Shown: in pieces, positions 35,246 to 43,545 of the stretch
How positions within the stretch are numbered: the stretch's first letter is position 1
Layout: each line of letters begins with the position of its first letter
Source: Stutzerimonas stutzeri
GTDB taxonomy: Bacteria > Pseudomonadota > Gammaproteobacteria > Pseudomonadales > Pseudomonadaceae
Direction: 5' to 3'
Length of the DNA: 64,000 nt
Assembly: GCF_038561965.1 (NCBI RefSeq)
Contig: NZ_CP139348.1
Location: forward strand, 2,728,001-2,792,000
Translations under genes and position numbers: made by a program
The notes under the pieces: generated by a model
What the model saw: only the letters and a program-made list of their open reading frames with translations
Databases searched by the model: none
Told to the model about the DNA's origin: nothing

Positions 35246-35959
35246 TCAGGCGGCTGCGGCAACGCTGGGCGAACCGGCATGCAGCCGACGGTGCAGTCGC
35301 GCCTGCAATTCGTTGCCGAAGGCGTAGTAGCGGCCAGTCAGCGTTTGCCCGCGGGCAGCGAAGCGGTTGTACGCCATCACTGCCGGAATCGCGGCGAACA
35401 GACCGATCGCCGTGGCGATCAGCGCCTCGGCGATACCCGGTGCCACCGTGGAAAGCGTCGCTTGCTGCACCTGCGACAGCCCGAGGAAAGAATTCATGAT
35501 TCCCCACACTGTGCCAAACAGGCCGATGTACGGGCTGACCGAGCCAACCGTGGCAAGAAACTGCAAGCCTTTCTCCAGGCGCTCTTCCTGCTCGGCGATG
35601 GCCACATAAAGACTGCGCTCGACACCCTGCGCCACGGCATCCGGCGCGATGCCAGGCTGGCGTTGCAACTGGGCGAACTCCGTATAGCCGGCGAGAAAGA
35701 TGCGCTGCAACGCGGCCTCTTCCGGCAGCGGCTGCTCCTGCCCCTCGCGGTAAAGCTTGGCCAGATCACCACCCTGGCGGAAGCGCTGCTGGAAAGCGCG
35801 CTGCAGGCGCTCGGCGCTGCGTAATGCAGCACCGCGACGAATGATCAGATACCAGCTGGACACCGAAGCCAGCACCAGAATCACCATCACCGCCTGGACC
35901 ACCAGGCTGGCCTCGCTGATCAGGCCCCAGACGGACATGTGCTCGAAAGTCGTTTGCAT
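35246..35959 (-). CDS. exbB: Biopolymer transport protein ExbB/TolQ family
   Basis: A 237-residue inner-membrane motor protein with three hydrophobic segments: the first near residues 15-40, then the pair around GLQFLATVGSVSPYIGLFGTVWGIMNSF (about 130-160) and VAPGIAEALIATAIGLFAAIPAVMAYNRF (about 170-200). These carry the family's proton-channel signatures. AGGAGG lies 9 bases before the ATG. It is 69 bases downstream of the phytase gene and 11 bases upstream of exbD. Works with ExbD and TonB for the receptor in the same operon. Confidence 0.9.
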   Translation of the reverse strand: MQTTFEHMSVWGLISEASLVVQAVMVILVLASVSSWYLIIRRGAALRSAERLQRAFQQRFRQGGDLAKLYREGQEQPLPEEAALQRIFLAGYTEFAQLQRQPGIAPDAVAQGVERSLYVAIAEQEERLEKGLQFLATVGSVSPYIGLFGTVWGIMNSFLGLSQVQQATLSTVAPGIAEALIATAIGLFAAIPAVMAYNRFAARGQTLTGRYYAFGNELQARLHRRLHAGSPSVAAAA

Positions 35960-36028
35960 GATTCGTTTCCTCCTGCCCCAAGTGGGCAGCTGCTATTGGA
36001 TGACGGGTCGGTTACAGGGCGATGACAT

Positions 36029-37942
36029 TCAGTCCAGCCCGAGCGCATCGGCGACCGCCGACCAGGGCAGGTACTTGTAGTTCTGCGCCCCCTCGGGCAT
36101 GCGTTTGCGGCCGTCCTGCACCACCAACATGCCGCGGCTCCAGATTCCGCCAAGGTTGGCTGAAGTGACTTCCAGCCCATCGGTCTCGGACGCACCATCG
36201 ATGCCGCGCTCGGCATTCAGGCCGATGCGGAAAGCACCGCGCACGGCATAGGGCGCCTGGGCATCGAGCACCACATAGCTGTCGTTGCCCTGGCTGGAAA
36301 TGACCAGGTAGTCGCTGCTCGTACCCTGATAGAGCGCCAGGCCTTCGATGTCGTCGTATACCGGCCCGCCGACGCCGATTACTTTTTCCAGCGTCGTCGG
36401 CGCCCCGACACGGGCATCCAGCACCCATACCGCGACATCCTCTTCGCCTACGAAGAGCCGCTCATTACGGTCATCGGCTACACATCCCTCGGGTTGGGTC
36501 TCCACCTTGAAGCGCCGTACCAGCTCGCCACGCGGCTTGCCGGAGCTGCCATCGAGACGGTATTGCAGGAAGGTGCCGTCCTTGTCGTTGGCGATGGCAT
36601 GAATGCCGCCCTGGCGATCCTTGAACATGCACAGGCCGTAGATATCGGTCAGCGGCGTGGCGATCTGGCCGATGTCGTCAAGCACACCGCTGGCCTGGTC
36701 GATGGCGAACAGGTGCAGGCTGTTGTGATCCCGATTGCTTGCTACGGCCAGATCCACACGCTTTGCGCCCAGGCGGAAATCACCGCGCACATCGACATTG
36801 TTCAACCGACCGACGCGCAGGTTCTGGGTCTCACGCCCATCCAGGTCGTACACCAGCAAACCACCCTTCTTGTCGGTTCCGAGCACGCGGCTCTGCGCCG
36901 GATTGCGCGGGTTGATCCAGATCGCCGGATCGTCTGCCGCATCACCCAGGCTCGGCACGGCATCGGTCTGGGCCGCTGCAGGCAAGCTCACGATCGGCGC
37001 CGTTTGCGCCAGCGCTTGTGGCTGCCAGGCCAGGCGACCGCGATGCACGCCTTGCTCGTCCGCCAGCAGCAGCTCGACGCCATTCTGAGAGCGGCGAGCG
37101 CTGATCTGCTCCGGCTCGTCGAAGCCCTCTAGAGCAAGAACAGCGTCGGCTTTCCAACCGTTCTGGGTCTGGCGGTACAAGTGCAACGCGGGCACTTCCG
37201 GGTCGAGTGCCAGCAGGCCGCCCGGCACCAGCGCCATGCCGGCCGCCGCTTGGGCCAGGCCGCCAAATGGCTGTCGCAGATCTACCGGCTCGCGCTGCAA
37301 AGGCGCCTCGGCATCGGCCGGGTAGCGCCACAGGCCGACGGTCTCCTCGTTTACGTAGAGCAGGCCAGTTGCGTCGTCCGTCTGGCAGAAGGCGCTCTCC
37401 GGCGGCAGGCTGAGCCCTCGCACCCGGCGAGCCTCGTCAAGCAGGCGGCCTTGGCTAGCGACCAGCCATTGCTCGCCGACGCCTTCTTCACCAAGCAGAA
37501 AGACGAAATCGTTGCGTGCGCTGTCGCGATACAGGCACAGCCCTTCGATGGCAAAGGCCGTGCGCGGCAGATACAACGGCTGGCTCCAGGCGCGCTGGCC
37601 ATCCAGGCCAATCAGCATCGCCTGTTGACGTTTGCGTTCGACGGTTGCCAGAAACAGCCCGCGCTGATCGGCGCGGTGATCGAGCCCCTCGAAGCGCCCG
37701 GCATATTCAGCGAGGGTGCGACCACTGGCATCCAGTAGGTGCAGCCCCTTGCTATCAACCTGGATGCGCTCGGCGCTGGCCCAGGGTGTGTTGCCCGTCA
37801 GCTGGGCGTATTCGAGGCCAGCCTGCACAGGTTCGCTGAAGCTCAGCTGCACCGCGTTGATGGGCTCATCGTGGTTTGCCGACTGGCAGGCCGCCAGCGA
37901 GATGCACAAGCTGAGCAGCGCGGTCTTGGGTAATGCGTACAT
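36029..37942 (-). CDS. Beta-propeller phytase, two-domain lipoprotein
   Basis: A 637-residue exported enzyme that would release phosphate from phytate (inositol hexakisphosphate). It has a lipoprotein signal with lipobox LAAC near residue 18, so it is probably outer-membrane anchored. The C-terminal half (about 325-637) is a typical calcium-dependent beta-propeller phytase: DDPAIWINP, SRVLGTDKKGGLLVYDLDG, GRLNNVDVR, EGLALYQG, SETDGLEVTSANLG, SRGMLVVQDG and QNYKYLPW. The N-terminal half (about 35-315) is a diverged propeller, as in described tandem phytases. ATG at 37942 gives a correct signal peptide. Next to a TonB receptor and PhoX, all for phosphorus gain. Confidence 0.88.
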   Translation of the reverse strand: MYALPKTALLSLCISLAACQSANHDEPINAVQLSFSEPVQAGLEYAQLTGNTPWASAERIQVDSKGLHLLDASGRTLAEYAGRFEGLDHRADQRGLFLATVERKRQQAMLIGLDGQRAWSQPLYLPRTAFAIEGLCLYRDSARNDFVFLLGEEGVGEQWLVASQGRLLDEARRVRGLSLPPESAFCQTDDATGLLYVNEETVGLWRYPADAEAPLQREPVDLRQPFGGLAQAAAGMALVPGGLLALDPEVPALHLYRQTQNGWKADAVLALEGFDEPEQISARRSQNGVELLLADEQGVHRGRLAWQPQALAQTAPIVSLPAAAQTDAVPSLGDAADDPAIWINPRNPAQSRVLGTDKKGGLLVYDLDGRETQNLRVGRLNNVDVRGDFRLGAKRVDLAVASNRDHNSLHLFAIDQASGVLDDIGQIATPLTDIYGLCMFKDRQGGIHAIANDKDGTFLQYRLDGSSGKPRGELVRRFKVETQPEGCVADDRNERLFVGEEDVAVWVLDARVGAPTTLEKVIGVGGPVYDDIEGLALYQGTSSDYLVISSQGNDSYVVLDAQAPYAVRGAFRIGLNAERGIDGASETDGLEVTSANLGGIWSRGMLVVQDGRKRMPEGAQNYKYLPWSAVADALGLD

Positions 37943-38015
37943 GGCGTTTCCATTCAGGCTGCCGCGGGCCGATGCCCGCCGAAAGGGGAACGGCGGGCAT
38001 CGGAGCGGCATGGGG

Positions 38016-40499
38016 TCAGAAGTGGGTCAGGGTCAGGCCGAGCTTGTAGGTCGGGCCGTACTCTTCGTACTGGGCGTTGTAGGAGCGGTGTCCGGCGTAG
38101 ACGTAGTAGGACTCGTCCGTCAGGTTCAGCGCCTCGAAGGTCAGCTGCAGGTTCGGCGTGAGGAAGTAGCCGGCCTTGAAGTCGACGAACAGCTGATCGT
38201 CGACGTACAGGTCGTGGGCCTTGTCGTCGATGCCAGCCACCTCGTACAGGTAGTCGGACTTGTAATTGGCCGCCAGGCGCAGGTTGACCCGGTCGTTTTC
38301 CCAGCCAAGCATCAGGTTGCCGACCGTATCGGAGTGATTCGGCAGGTCGATGCTGCGGCGCATGCCCTGCCCTTCGATGTCAGCATCGGACTTGCTGAAG
38401 GTCGCGTTGGCACCCAGCAACAGGCCGTTCCAAGGCGCCGGCAGCCAATCGAGTTTTTGCGAGTAGGCCAGTTCCAGCCCGTAGAGCTTGGCGCTGCTGC
38501 CATTCTGGAAGCTGAGCGCTTCATCGAACGCGCCCCACTGCCCGGTGCCGGCAAGGTCGGTGCTGTAGACGAAGTTGTCGATGTCCTTGTAGAACAGGTA
38601 GGCAGACACCACGCCGGCACGGCCCATGTAGTGCTCGATGCCCAGGTCGTAGTTGACCGACTCCAGCGGCTTGAGATCAGGATTGCCGAACGAGGCGTCA
38701 TCGCCGTCAATAACGAAGCCCGGTGCGAGCTGGCCGAAGGTTGGGCGCACCACGCTGTTGGTCCAGGCGGCACGGATGAGCGTGTCGTCGGTCAGCTGGT
38801 AGCGCGCATGCAGCCCCGGCAGCCAGTGGTGGTAGTTGTTGCTACTGGAAACCGACTCGAACTGATCGTCGCGCATGCCGGTGCCCTTGGCACGAAAACG
38901 CGTACCTTCGTAGCGCAGGCCGGCGATGAAGCGCCAGCGATCGATGTCCACGGTGTTCATCAAGTAGGCCGCGTTGATGTCCTCGTGCATGTCGAAGTCA
39001 TTGATGCGCGACTCTTCTTCATCGTAGAACTGGCTGGCATCCAGGCCGGCAATTGCGCCCTTGATTGCCGAGGCGCTGATGCCCGGGCCGAAGCGGCCAA
39101 GCGCATAATCGACCTTGCCGCTCTGGAAGTCGGCCAGGGTCAGGTCGTCGAAATCGTCGTACACCCAGACCTCGCTGTCGTTGTCCTTGTGCCGGCGGCT
39201 GAGTTTGCCGCCGAACTTGGCCTGCGCGGCGTAACCCTGAATGTCGTAGTCACGCGCCAGATCCAGGCGGATGTTCTTCTCGCGGTCACGGGTGTCACTT
39301 TTCTCCCACTCCACCTCGTCCAGTTCGAAGGACGCCGGGTCGTAGAACGACGAATCAACCGTCAGGCGCGGCTTGCGGCTGCTGGAGAAACCGGCATCGG
39401 CGAAGTCACCCTCGAAGGTCGCACCGGAGATGCCACCTGGGTTTCGCTCGCGGGACTGGCTGTAGCCAACCTGGCCGCTCAGCGTCCACAGGCCCATCAT
39501 GCGTTCACCACCAAACACATAGGACTGGACGGTCTGGGTTTCCTCGCGGGACTTCAGCTCGCGCCAGCCCTCGGCGTCTCCGGTCTCGCCAGGCAGCTGC
39601 GCGTCGTCGAACTCCACGCCCGCGGCGTTACGGGTCTCGGTGTCCTTGAAGCGGCTGTACAGCGTGCGCAGGTAGTAGCTGCTGACATCGTCCGGCTTGT
39701 AGTCGAAGTTCAGACCGAAGCCGGTGCGCTCACGGGTGATCTCGTAATCGCGCTGCTCGAACTCTCGCAGCCGGGCGCCATCGTCAGCGAAATCCCACTT
39801 GCCGCCGGTTTCGACGTTGTCGGAGCCAAAGTCGCGCTCTTGCCAGCTGACAGCCGCGGCCACACCGAAGTTGTCGACGCCATCGCCCAGGCTGAAGCGG
39901 TTGCTGATCGCCCCGGAGAATTTCGGGCTGCTCTTGTCGACGTTGTCGTCATAACTGCCCTCACCGCTGATGCTGTAGAACAGCCCGTCGTGGTCGAAGG
40001 CAGACAGGCTCTCCACCTCGATGGTGCCGCCGAGGGAGTTGGCGTCCATGTCCGGGGTCAGCGTCTTGACCACCGACAGTGACTGCACCAGCTCCGAAGG
40101 CAGCACGTCCAGCGCTACCGCGCGACGGCCACTTTCCGGAGAGGGCACCAGGGTGCCGTTGATGGTGACGCTGTTCAGGTCCGGCGCGATGCCGCGCACG
40201 CTGACGAAACGCCCTTCACCCTGGTCGCGCTCGACCGAGATGCCCGGAATGCGCTGCAGCGCCTCGGCGGCATTGTCGTCCGGCAACTGACCGATGCCGT
40301 CGGCATGCACCACGCTCTTCACGCTGTCGGAACGACGCTGGTCCTTCAGTGCCTCGTCGATGCTGACCGCCTGGCCGACAACCTCAACGTGCTCCATGAC
40401 AAGTGGCTCTTCGGCCCAGGCCGAACCGGCACTGACGGCCAGGGCCAGCAGGCTGATGCGGAATCCTGCACCGCGGATGCCACTGCGGTATGTGCTCAT
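38016..40499 (-). CDS. TonB-dependent outer-membrane receptor (TIGR01782 type)
   Basis: An 827-residue outer-membrane transporter. A signal peptide (LLALAVSAGSAWA) is followed by the plug domain: DNAAEALQRIPGISVERDQGEGRFVSVRGIAPDLN, with LNSVTINGTL and SLGGTIEVES. A long 22-strand barrel follows, ending GPTYKLGLTLTHF with terminal aromatic residue as expected for barrel assembly. A TonB box-like segment MEHVEVVGQ is near residue 37. The subtype is often found with beta-propeller phytases; import of phytate-derived inositol phosphates is the likely role (inference). ATG at 40499 is preferred over TTG at 40505 because GGGGGA lies 7 bases before it. First gene of the operon; a Pho-like box is at 40566. 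Confidence 0.9.
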   Translation of the reverse strand: MSTYRSGIRGAGFRISLLALAVSAGSAWAEEPLVMEHVEVVGQAVSIDEALKDQRRSDSVKSVVHADGIGQLPDDNAAEALQRIPGISVERDQGEGRFVSVRGIAPDLNSVTINGTLVPSPESGRRAVALDVLPSELVQSLSVVKTLTPDMDANSLGGTIEVESLSAFDHDGLFYSISGEGSYDDNVDKSSPKFSGAISNRFSLGDGVDNFGVAAAVSWQERDFGSDNVETGGKWDFADDGARLREFEQRDYEITRERTGFGLNFDYKPDDVSSYYLRTLYSRFKDTETRNAAGVEFDDAQLPGETGDAEGWRELKSREETQTVQSYVFGGERMMGLWTLSGQVGYSQSRERNPGGISGATFEGDFADAGFSSSRKPRLTVDSSFYDPASFELDEVEWEKSDTRDREKNIRLDLARDYDIQGYAAQAKFGGKLSRRHKDNDSEVWVYDDFDDLTLADFQSGKVDYALGRFGPGISASAIKGAIAGLDASQFYDEEESRINDFDMHEDINAAYLMNTVDIDRWRFIAGLRYEGTRFRAKGTGMRDDQFESVSSSNNYHHWLPGLHARYQLTDDTLIRAAWTNSVVRPTFGQLAPGFVIDGDDASFGNPDLKPLESVNYDLGIEHYMGRAGVVSAYLFYKDIDNFVYSTDLAGTGQWGAFDEALSFQNGSSAKLYGLELAYSQKLDWLPAPWNGLLLGANATFSKSDADIEGQGMRRSIDLPNHSDTVGNLMLGWENDRVNLRLAANYKSDYLYEVAGIDDKAHDLYVDDQLFVDFKAGYFLTPNLQLTFEALNLTDESYYVYAGHRSYNAQYEEYGPTYKLGLTLTHF

Positions 40500-40565
40500 G
40501 AACAATCCCCCGAACGGTGTTTACCGGGTCCATCCCGGAACTGCAGCGGACGGTAGGCGGGGGAT

Positions 40566-40583
40566 ATGGCGGTTCTGTGACAG
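40566..40583 (-). promoter_or_regulatory. Putative Pho box before the receptor-phytase-phoX operon
   Basis: On the minus strand CTGTCAC-AGAA-CCGCCAT resembles two PhoB half-sites (CTGTCAT) 11 bases apart, with one and two mismatches. It is oriented toward the operon, 67 bases before the receptor ATG. A weak -10 (TACCGT) lies 10 bases further on, the spacing expected at PhoB-activated promoters. A second, poorer copy of the surrounding sequence sits about 28 bases upstream. Confidence 0.5.
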
Positions 40584-40707
40584 GGGGTTCGGGGATGGCT
40601 TGGAACAGGGGGTTTTCGGGGATTTTGCGAGCGGGATTGAGCTGATATGACCTGTTTTCAGGGCGGACTGCGCGTCAGAGCCGTTTTTCGAAGGGGTCGA
40701 AGTTTCT

Positions 40708-40953
40708 GTTTCGCCCTGCTGGGCGAGTCACTTTTTCCAGACGCGCCTGCCCGGCCGGGAAAAAGTAACCAAAAAACGCTTTGCCCCTGCATACGGCCCC
40801 GCGCTACGCGCGGGGTTCGTTCGCTACATCGCTGCTCCAGGGGTCGGCTTACAAGGGCCATCCATGGCGCTTTACGGGGGACGCCTAGTTCTCTCGCGGC
40901 ATCCATGCCGCTCGCTCCCCTACGCAACGATTCCATTCGGCCTCCTGAAAGAG
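40708..40953 (+). repeat. Large intergenic repeat, copy A
   Basis: This roughly 245-bp block matches, in inverted orientation, the block at 41167-41383. Shared landmarks in order are TTTCGCCCTGCTGGGCGA, ACTTTTTCCAG then GGAAAAAGTA, AACGCTT(T)GCCCCTGCAT, a GC-rich palindrome ending GGGGTTCGTTC, AAGGGCCATCCATGGC, CTCTCGCGGCATCCATGCCGCTCG and CTCCTGAA. It is full of small palindromes and holds no credible gene. Repeats of this look are scattered in Pseudomonas genomes (recollection). Confidence 0.7.
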
Positions 40954-41166
40954 GCATTCGTATTACCTGGTGATCTGTGCAAGTACATGCAGAGCTACCC
41001 CCTTTTTATGTGGACAGGTCGTAGAAATGCTTCGCGTACGTAATGCAGAGCGCCAAAGCACGGCTCCTATGCTGAAACGTAGAAACCTTGAGTGATCCTC
41101 TAACCCGCGGAAGCCTAAGGCTGCTTATCGTTCTGCTTGCACTGCCTCCCAGGCGACTCCCAATCG
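40954..41166. other. Non-coding DNA between two inverted repeats
   Basis: About 210 bases, visibly less GC-rich than the surrounding genes. I see no gene, RNA or promoter here. Together with the flanking repeats and the 124 bases from the Pho box to copy A it makes about 1 kb without coding sequence. Confidence 0.6.
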
Positions 41167-41383
41167 CCCCTTCAGGAGGGTGAACGGAGCCGTCGTGTAG
41201 AGGGGCGAGCGGCATGGATGCCGCGAGAGCCGTAAAGGGCCATGGATGGCCCTTGTACGGCGACCCTCGGAACGGCGGCGTAGAGAACGAACCCCGGCGC
41301 AGCCGGGGCCGGATGCAGGGGCAAGCGTTTTTGCCTACTTTTTCCGCGACTGGAAAAAGTAGGTCGCCCAGCAGGGCGAAACC
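41167..41383 (-). repeat. Large intergenic repeat, copy B (inverted)
   Basis: Inverted partner of 40708-40953. Read on the minus strand it begins GGTTTCGCCCTGCTGGGCGA and ends CCTCCTGAAGGGG, with the same landmarks in the same order but a shorter region before the CTCTCGCGGCATCCATGCC segment. The open frames inside both copies (for example 41214-41405) are products of the repeat, not genes. Confidence 0.7.
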
Positions 41384-41534
41384 CAGCTATCAAGCAACTC
41401 CATAATTCGTCTGACGCCGCAAAAGATTAAAAACCCTCTGAGCCAATTCAACCCCCACCCCATTCATCCAACTGTCACATCCATCTGTTTCCGTGCCCTC
41501 ACGCACTGGCGCGAACCCACGCCACGGAGACCTG

Positions 41535-42449
41535 ATGAAATCCCTGCTGAAACTCCACACCCTCACCCTGCTAGGCCTCGCCCTGGCCGCCAACGTCGGC
41601 CTGCAGCTGCTCCTCGCCGTCGGCCAGATCAAATCCTGGGGCGAGATCGACTGGATGGACGTGGTCGGTGAAGGCGGTTGCGCCGTACTCGCCCTCGCCT
41701 GGTTGATCATGCTGTTGCACAGCCGCCCAGCTGGTCGTGTAACGCGTCTGCTGGCGCTGGGCCTGGCTTGCATCTGCTTTTCCTGGTGGATGGACCTGCT
41801 CGATGAATTCATCCAGATCCCCGCCCACATCGCCTGGGACAACTGGCTGGAAACCGCGCCCATGCCGGTCGGCCTGATCCTGCTGACCTTCGGCATCTAC
41901 CACCTGAATCAGGAACAGCGCGCCATCAATGCGCAGATGCACAAACGCGAGCGGCTTTTTCGCGAGCACCGTCTGTTCGACAACCTGACCCCGCTGGGCA
42001 CAGCCGAGTACCTGCGTCGTCAACTCGATCTCGCCCTGCGCCAGGCCACCGATGATCAGCGGCCGTTGTCGCTGCTGGCGGTCGACCTCGACGAATTCAG
42101 CCGGGTCAATCAGCGCTACGGTCAGGAAGAAGGCGATCTGGTGCTGCAGGCCGTGGCGCAGTTGCTGGTACTCAACCTGCGCCATCAGGATCTGCTTTGC
42201 CGCCTGGCGGGTGATCGGTTCGTCGTGCTGCTGCCCGATACCGCCGAGCAACAGGCGCGGCAGCTCGCCGAGGAGTTGCAGACCGCCATCGCCAGCCTCG
42301 CGCACAAGACGCGGCAGCATGGCGAGCGGCTCCACCTGCGCGCCAGTACCGCAGTGGTGATGGCCTTCGATGACGATGTCGAGCAGCTGCTCAAACGTCT
42401 CAATCTCGGCTTGGCCAGGGCCAAGCAATCGCTGCCACGCTGCGCCTGA
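41535..42449 (+). CDS. Membrane protein with degenerate GGDEF domain
   Basis: A 304-residue protein with four to five hydrophobic segments in the first 135 residues and a GGDEF-fold domain at about 145-300 (LFDNLTPLGTAEYLRRQLD, LLAVDLDEFSRVNQRYG). The signature motif is AGDRF (in CRLAGDRFVVLLP) rather than GGDEF, so it probably does not make cyclic-di-GMP. It could bind GTP or act by protein contact. ATG at 41535 with GGAG before it; the frame is open back to 41493. It ends 8 bases before the AraC gene, so the two are likely cotranscribed. Confidence 0.82.
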   Translation: MKSLLKLHTLTLLGLALAANVGLQLLLAVGQIKSWGEIDWMDVVGEGGCAVLALAWLIMLLHSRPAGRVTRLLALGLACICFSWWMDLLDEFIQIPAHIAWDNWLETAPMPVGLILLTFGIYHLNQEQRAINAQMHKRERLFREHRLFDNLTPLGTAEYLRRQLDLALRQATDDQRPLSLLAVDLDEFSRVNQRYGQEEGDLVLQAVAQLLVLNLRHQDLLCRLAGDRFVVLLPDTAEQQARQLAEELQTAIASLAHKTRQHGERLHLRASTAVVMAFDDDVEQLLKRLNLGLARAKQSLPRCA

Positions 42450-42457
42450 GGCGATCA

Positions 42458-43495
42458 ATGGAAAGCCCCTTGCGCTGGTACGAATGGGACACACGCTTCA
42501 TCGCCGCACATCATCAGCCGGCGGTATTGCTGGACCTGGCGTTGTCGCGCGGCATCGACAGCCATGCGCTGCTGCGCGGCAGCGGACTGTTTTACGAAGA
42601 CGTCGCCAGTGGTCGTGCCCGCGTCAGCCCGGAGCAGTTGCTTACACTTGTCGGCAATACCGAGCGGTTGCTCGGCGCGGCGGACAGCAGCTTTCTGTTC
42701 GGCCAACGTCTGCTGCCCGGGCACTACGGCGACGTCAGCCTGGCGCTGGAAAATGCCTGCAACCTCGAGCAGGCGCTGGAGCGTCTTTGCCAGTTCCGCG
42801 CCCTGCTCTGCCCGCTGCTGGCTCCAAGGCTGCTGCTGGATGAACAGCAGCTGCACATCTATTGGCTGGACAACGGCAGCGCCGGCAAACACCTGCGCTT
42901 TCTTATCGAGGCGCACCTGACCGCCATCGTCGCGTTGTGCAAACGCGGCAGCGGCTTGCGCCTGCCGTGGCGCTTTCAGTTCGCCTACGCGCAGCCGCGA
43001 CATATCGAACAGTACTGGGTGCACCTGGGCGATGCGCTGCAGTTCGACCGCCACCTGACCCTGCTCAGCCTGCCACGCGAGTATCTGCATCAGCCTTGGC
43101 CGGATGCCTCGGCGACGGTTGGCCAGGTCGCACAGCAGGCGAGCCAGCAGCAGATCGACGCACTGGAAGGCCCCTGCGCCTTTCTCGATGCCTTCTATCA
43201 ATACCTGCATGACCACATCCGCGAGCCGCTGAACCTGGAGCGCGTCGCCCTGGCTTTCGCCATGAGCCCGGCAACGCTCAAGCGCAAGCTGGCCAAGCAC
43301 GGCACGCATTTTCAGGAACAACTCGATCTGGTGCGCACGCACGTTGCGCTCTACCTCTATCAAAGCCAGGGTCTGGGTAACGAGGCCGTTGCCAGACACC
43401 TCGGCTTCAACGACACCACCAACTTCCGTCGCGCCTTCAAACGCTGGACCGGTGTAGTGCCCAGCGGCCTGCAACCGCTGTTCGACGCGACCTGA
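42458..43495 (+). CDS. AraC-family transcriptional regulator
   Basis: A 345-residue regulator with an N-terminal Arabinose_bd-type ligand domain (about 15-200) and a C-terminal AraC double helix-turn-helix (about 245-340): LNLERVALAFAMSPATLKRKLAKHGTHFQEQLD, then VARHLGFNDTTNFRRAFKRWTGVVPS. Related to the OruR/ArgR-like branch that pseudomonads use for amino-acid or lipid signals, but the ligand is unknown. It follows the degenerate GGDEF gene by 8 bases, suggesting the membrane protein and regulator work together. Confidence 0.87.
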   Translation: MESPLRWYEWDTRFIAAHHQPAVLLDLALSRGIDSHALLRGSGLFYEDVASGRARVSPEQLLTLVGNTERLLGAADSSFLFGQRLLPGHYGDVSLALENACNLEQALERLCQFRALLCPLLAPRLLLDEQQLHIYWLDNGSAGKHLRFLIEAHLTAIVALCKRGSGLRLPWRFQFAYAQPRHIEQYWVHLGDALQFDRHLTLLSLPREYLHQPWPDASATVGQVAQQASQQQIDALEGPCAFLDAFYQYLHDHIREPLNLERVALAFAMSPATLKRKLAKHGTHFQEQLDLVRTHVALYLYQSQGLGNEAVARHLGFNDTTNFRRAFKRWTGVVPSGLQPLFDAT

Positions 43496-43545
43496 CGGCG
43501 TGCTAAGGTGCCGCCCGCACAACCTTCGATGCGAGCGGGCCGGGC

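Noticed and set aside
37716..40082. 788-codon frame opposite the phytase and TonB receptor
   Set aside because: Spans two genes on the other strand and shows no domain. Long antisense frames are common at this GC content.
40647..41405. Open frames inside the two large repeats (40647-40973, 40658-40957, 41214-41405, 41006-41215)
   Set aside because: They fall in inverted repeat copies or the centre between them, lack ribosome sites and domains, and the translations change with repeat sequence. Treated as non-coding.
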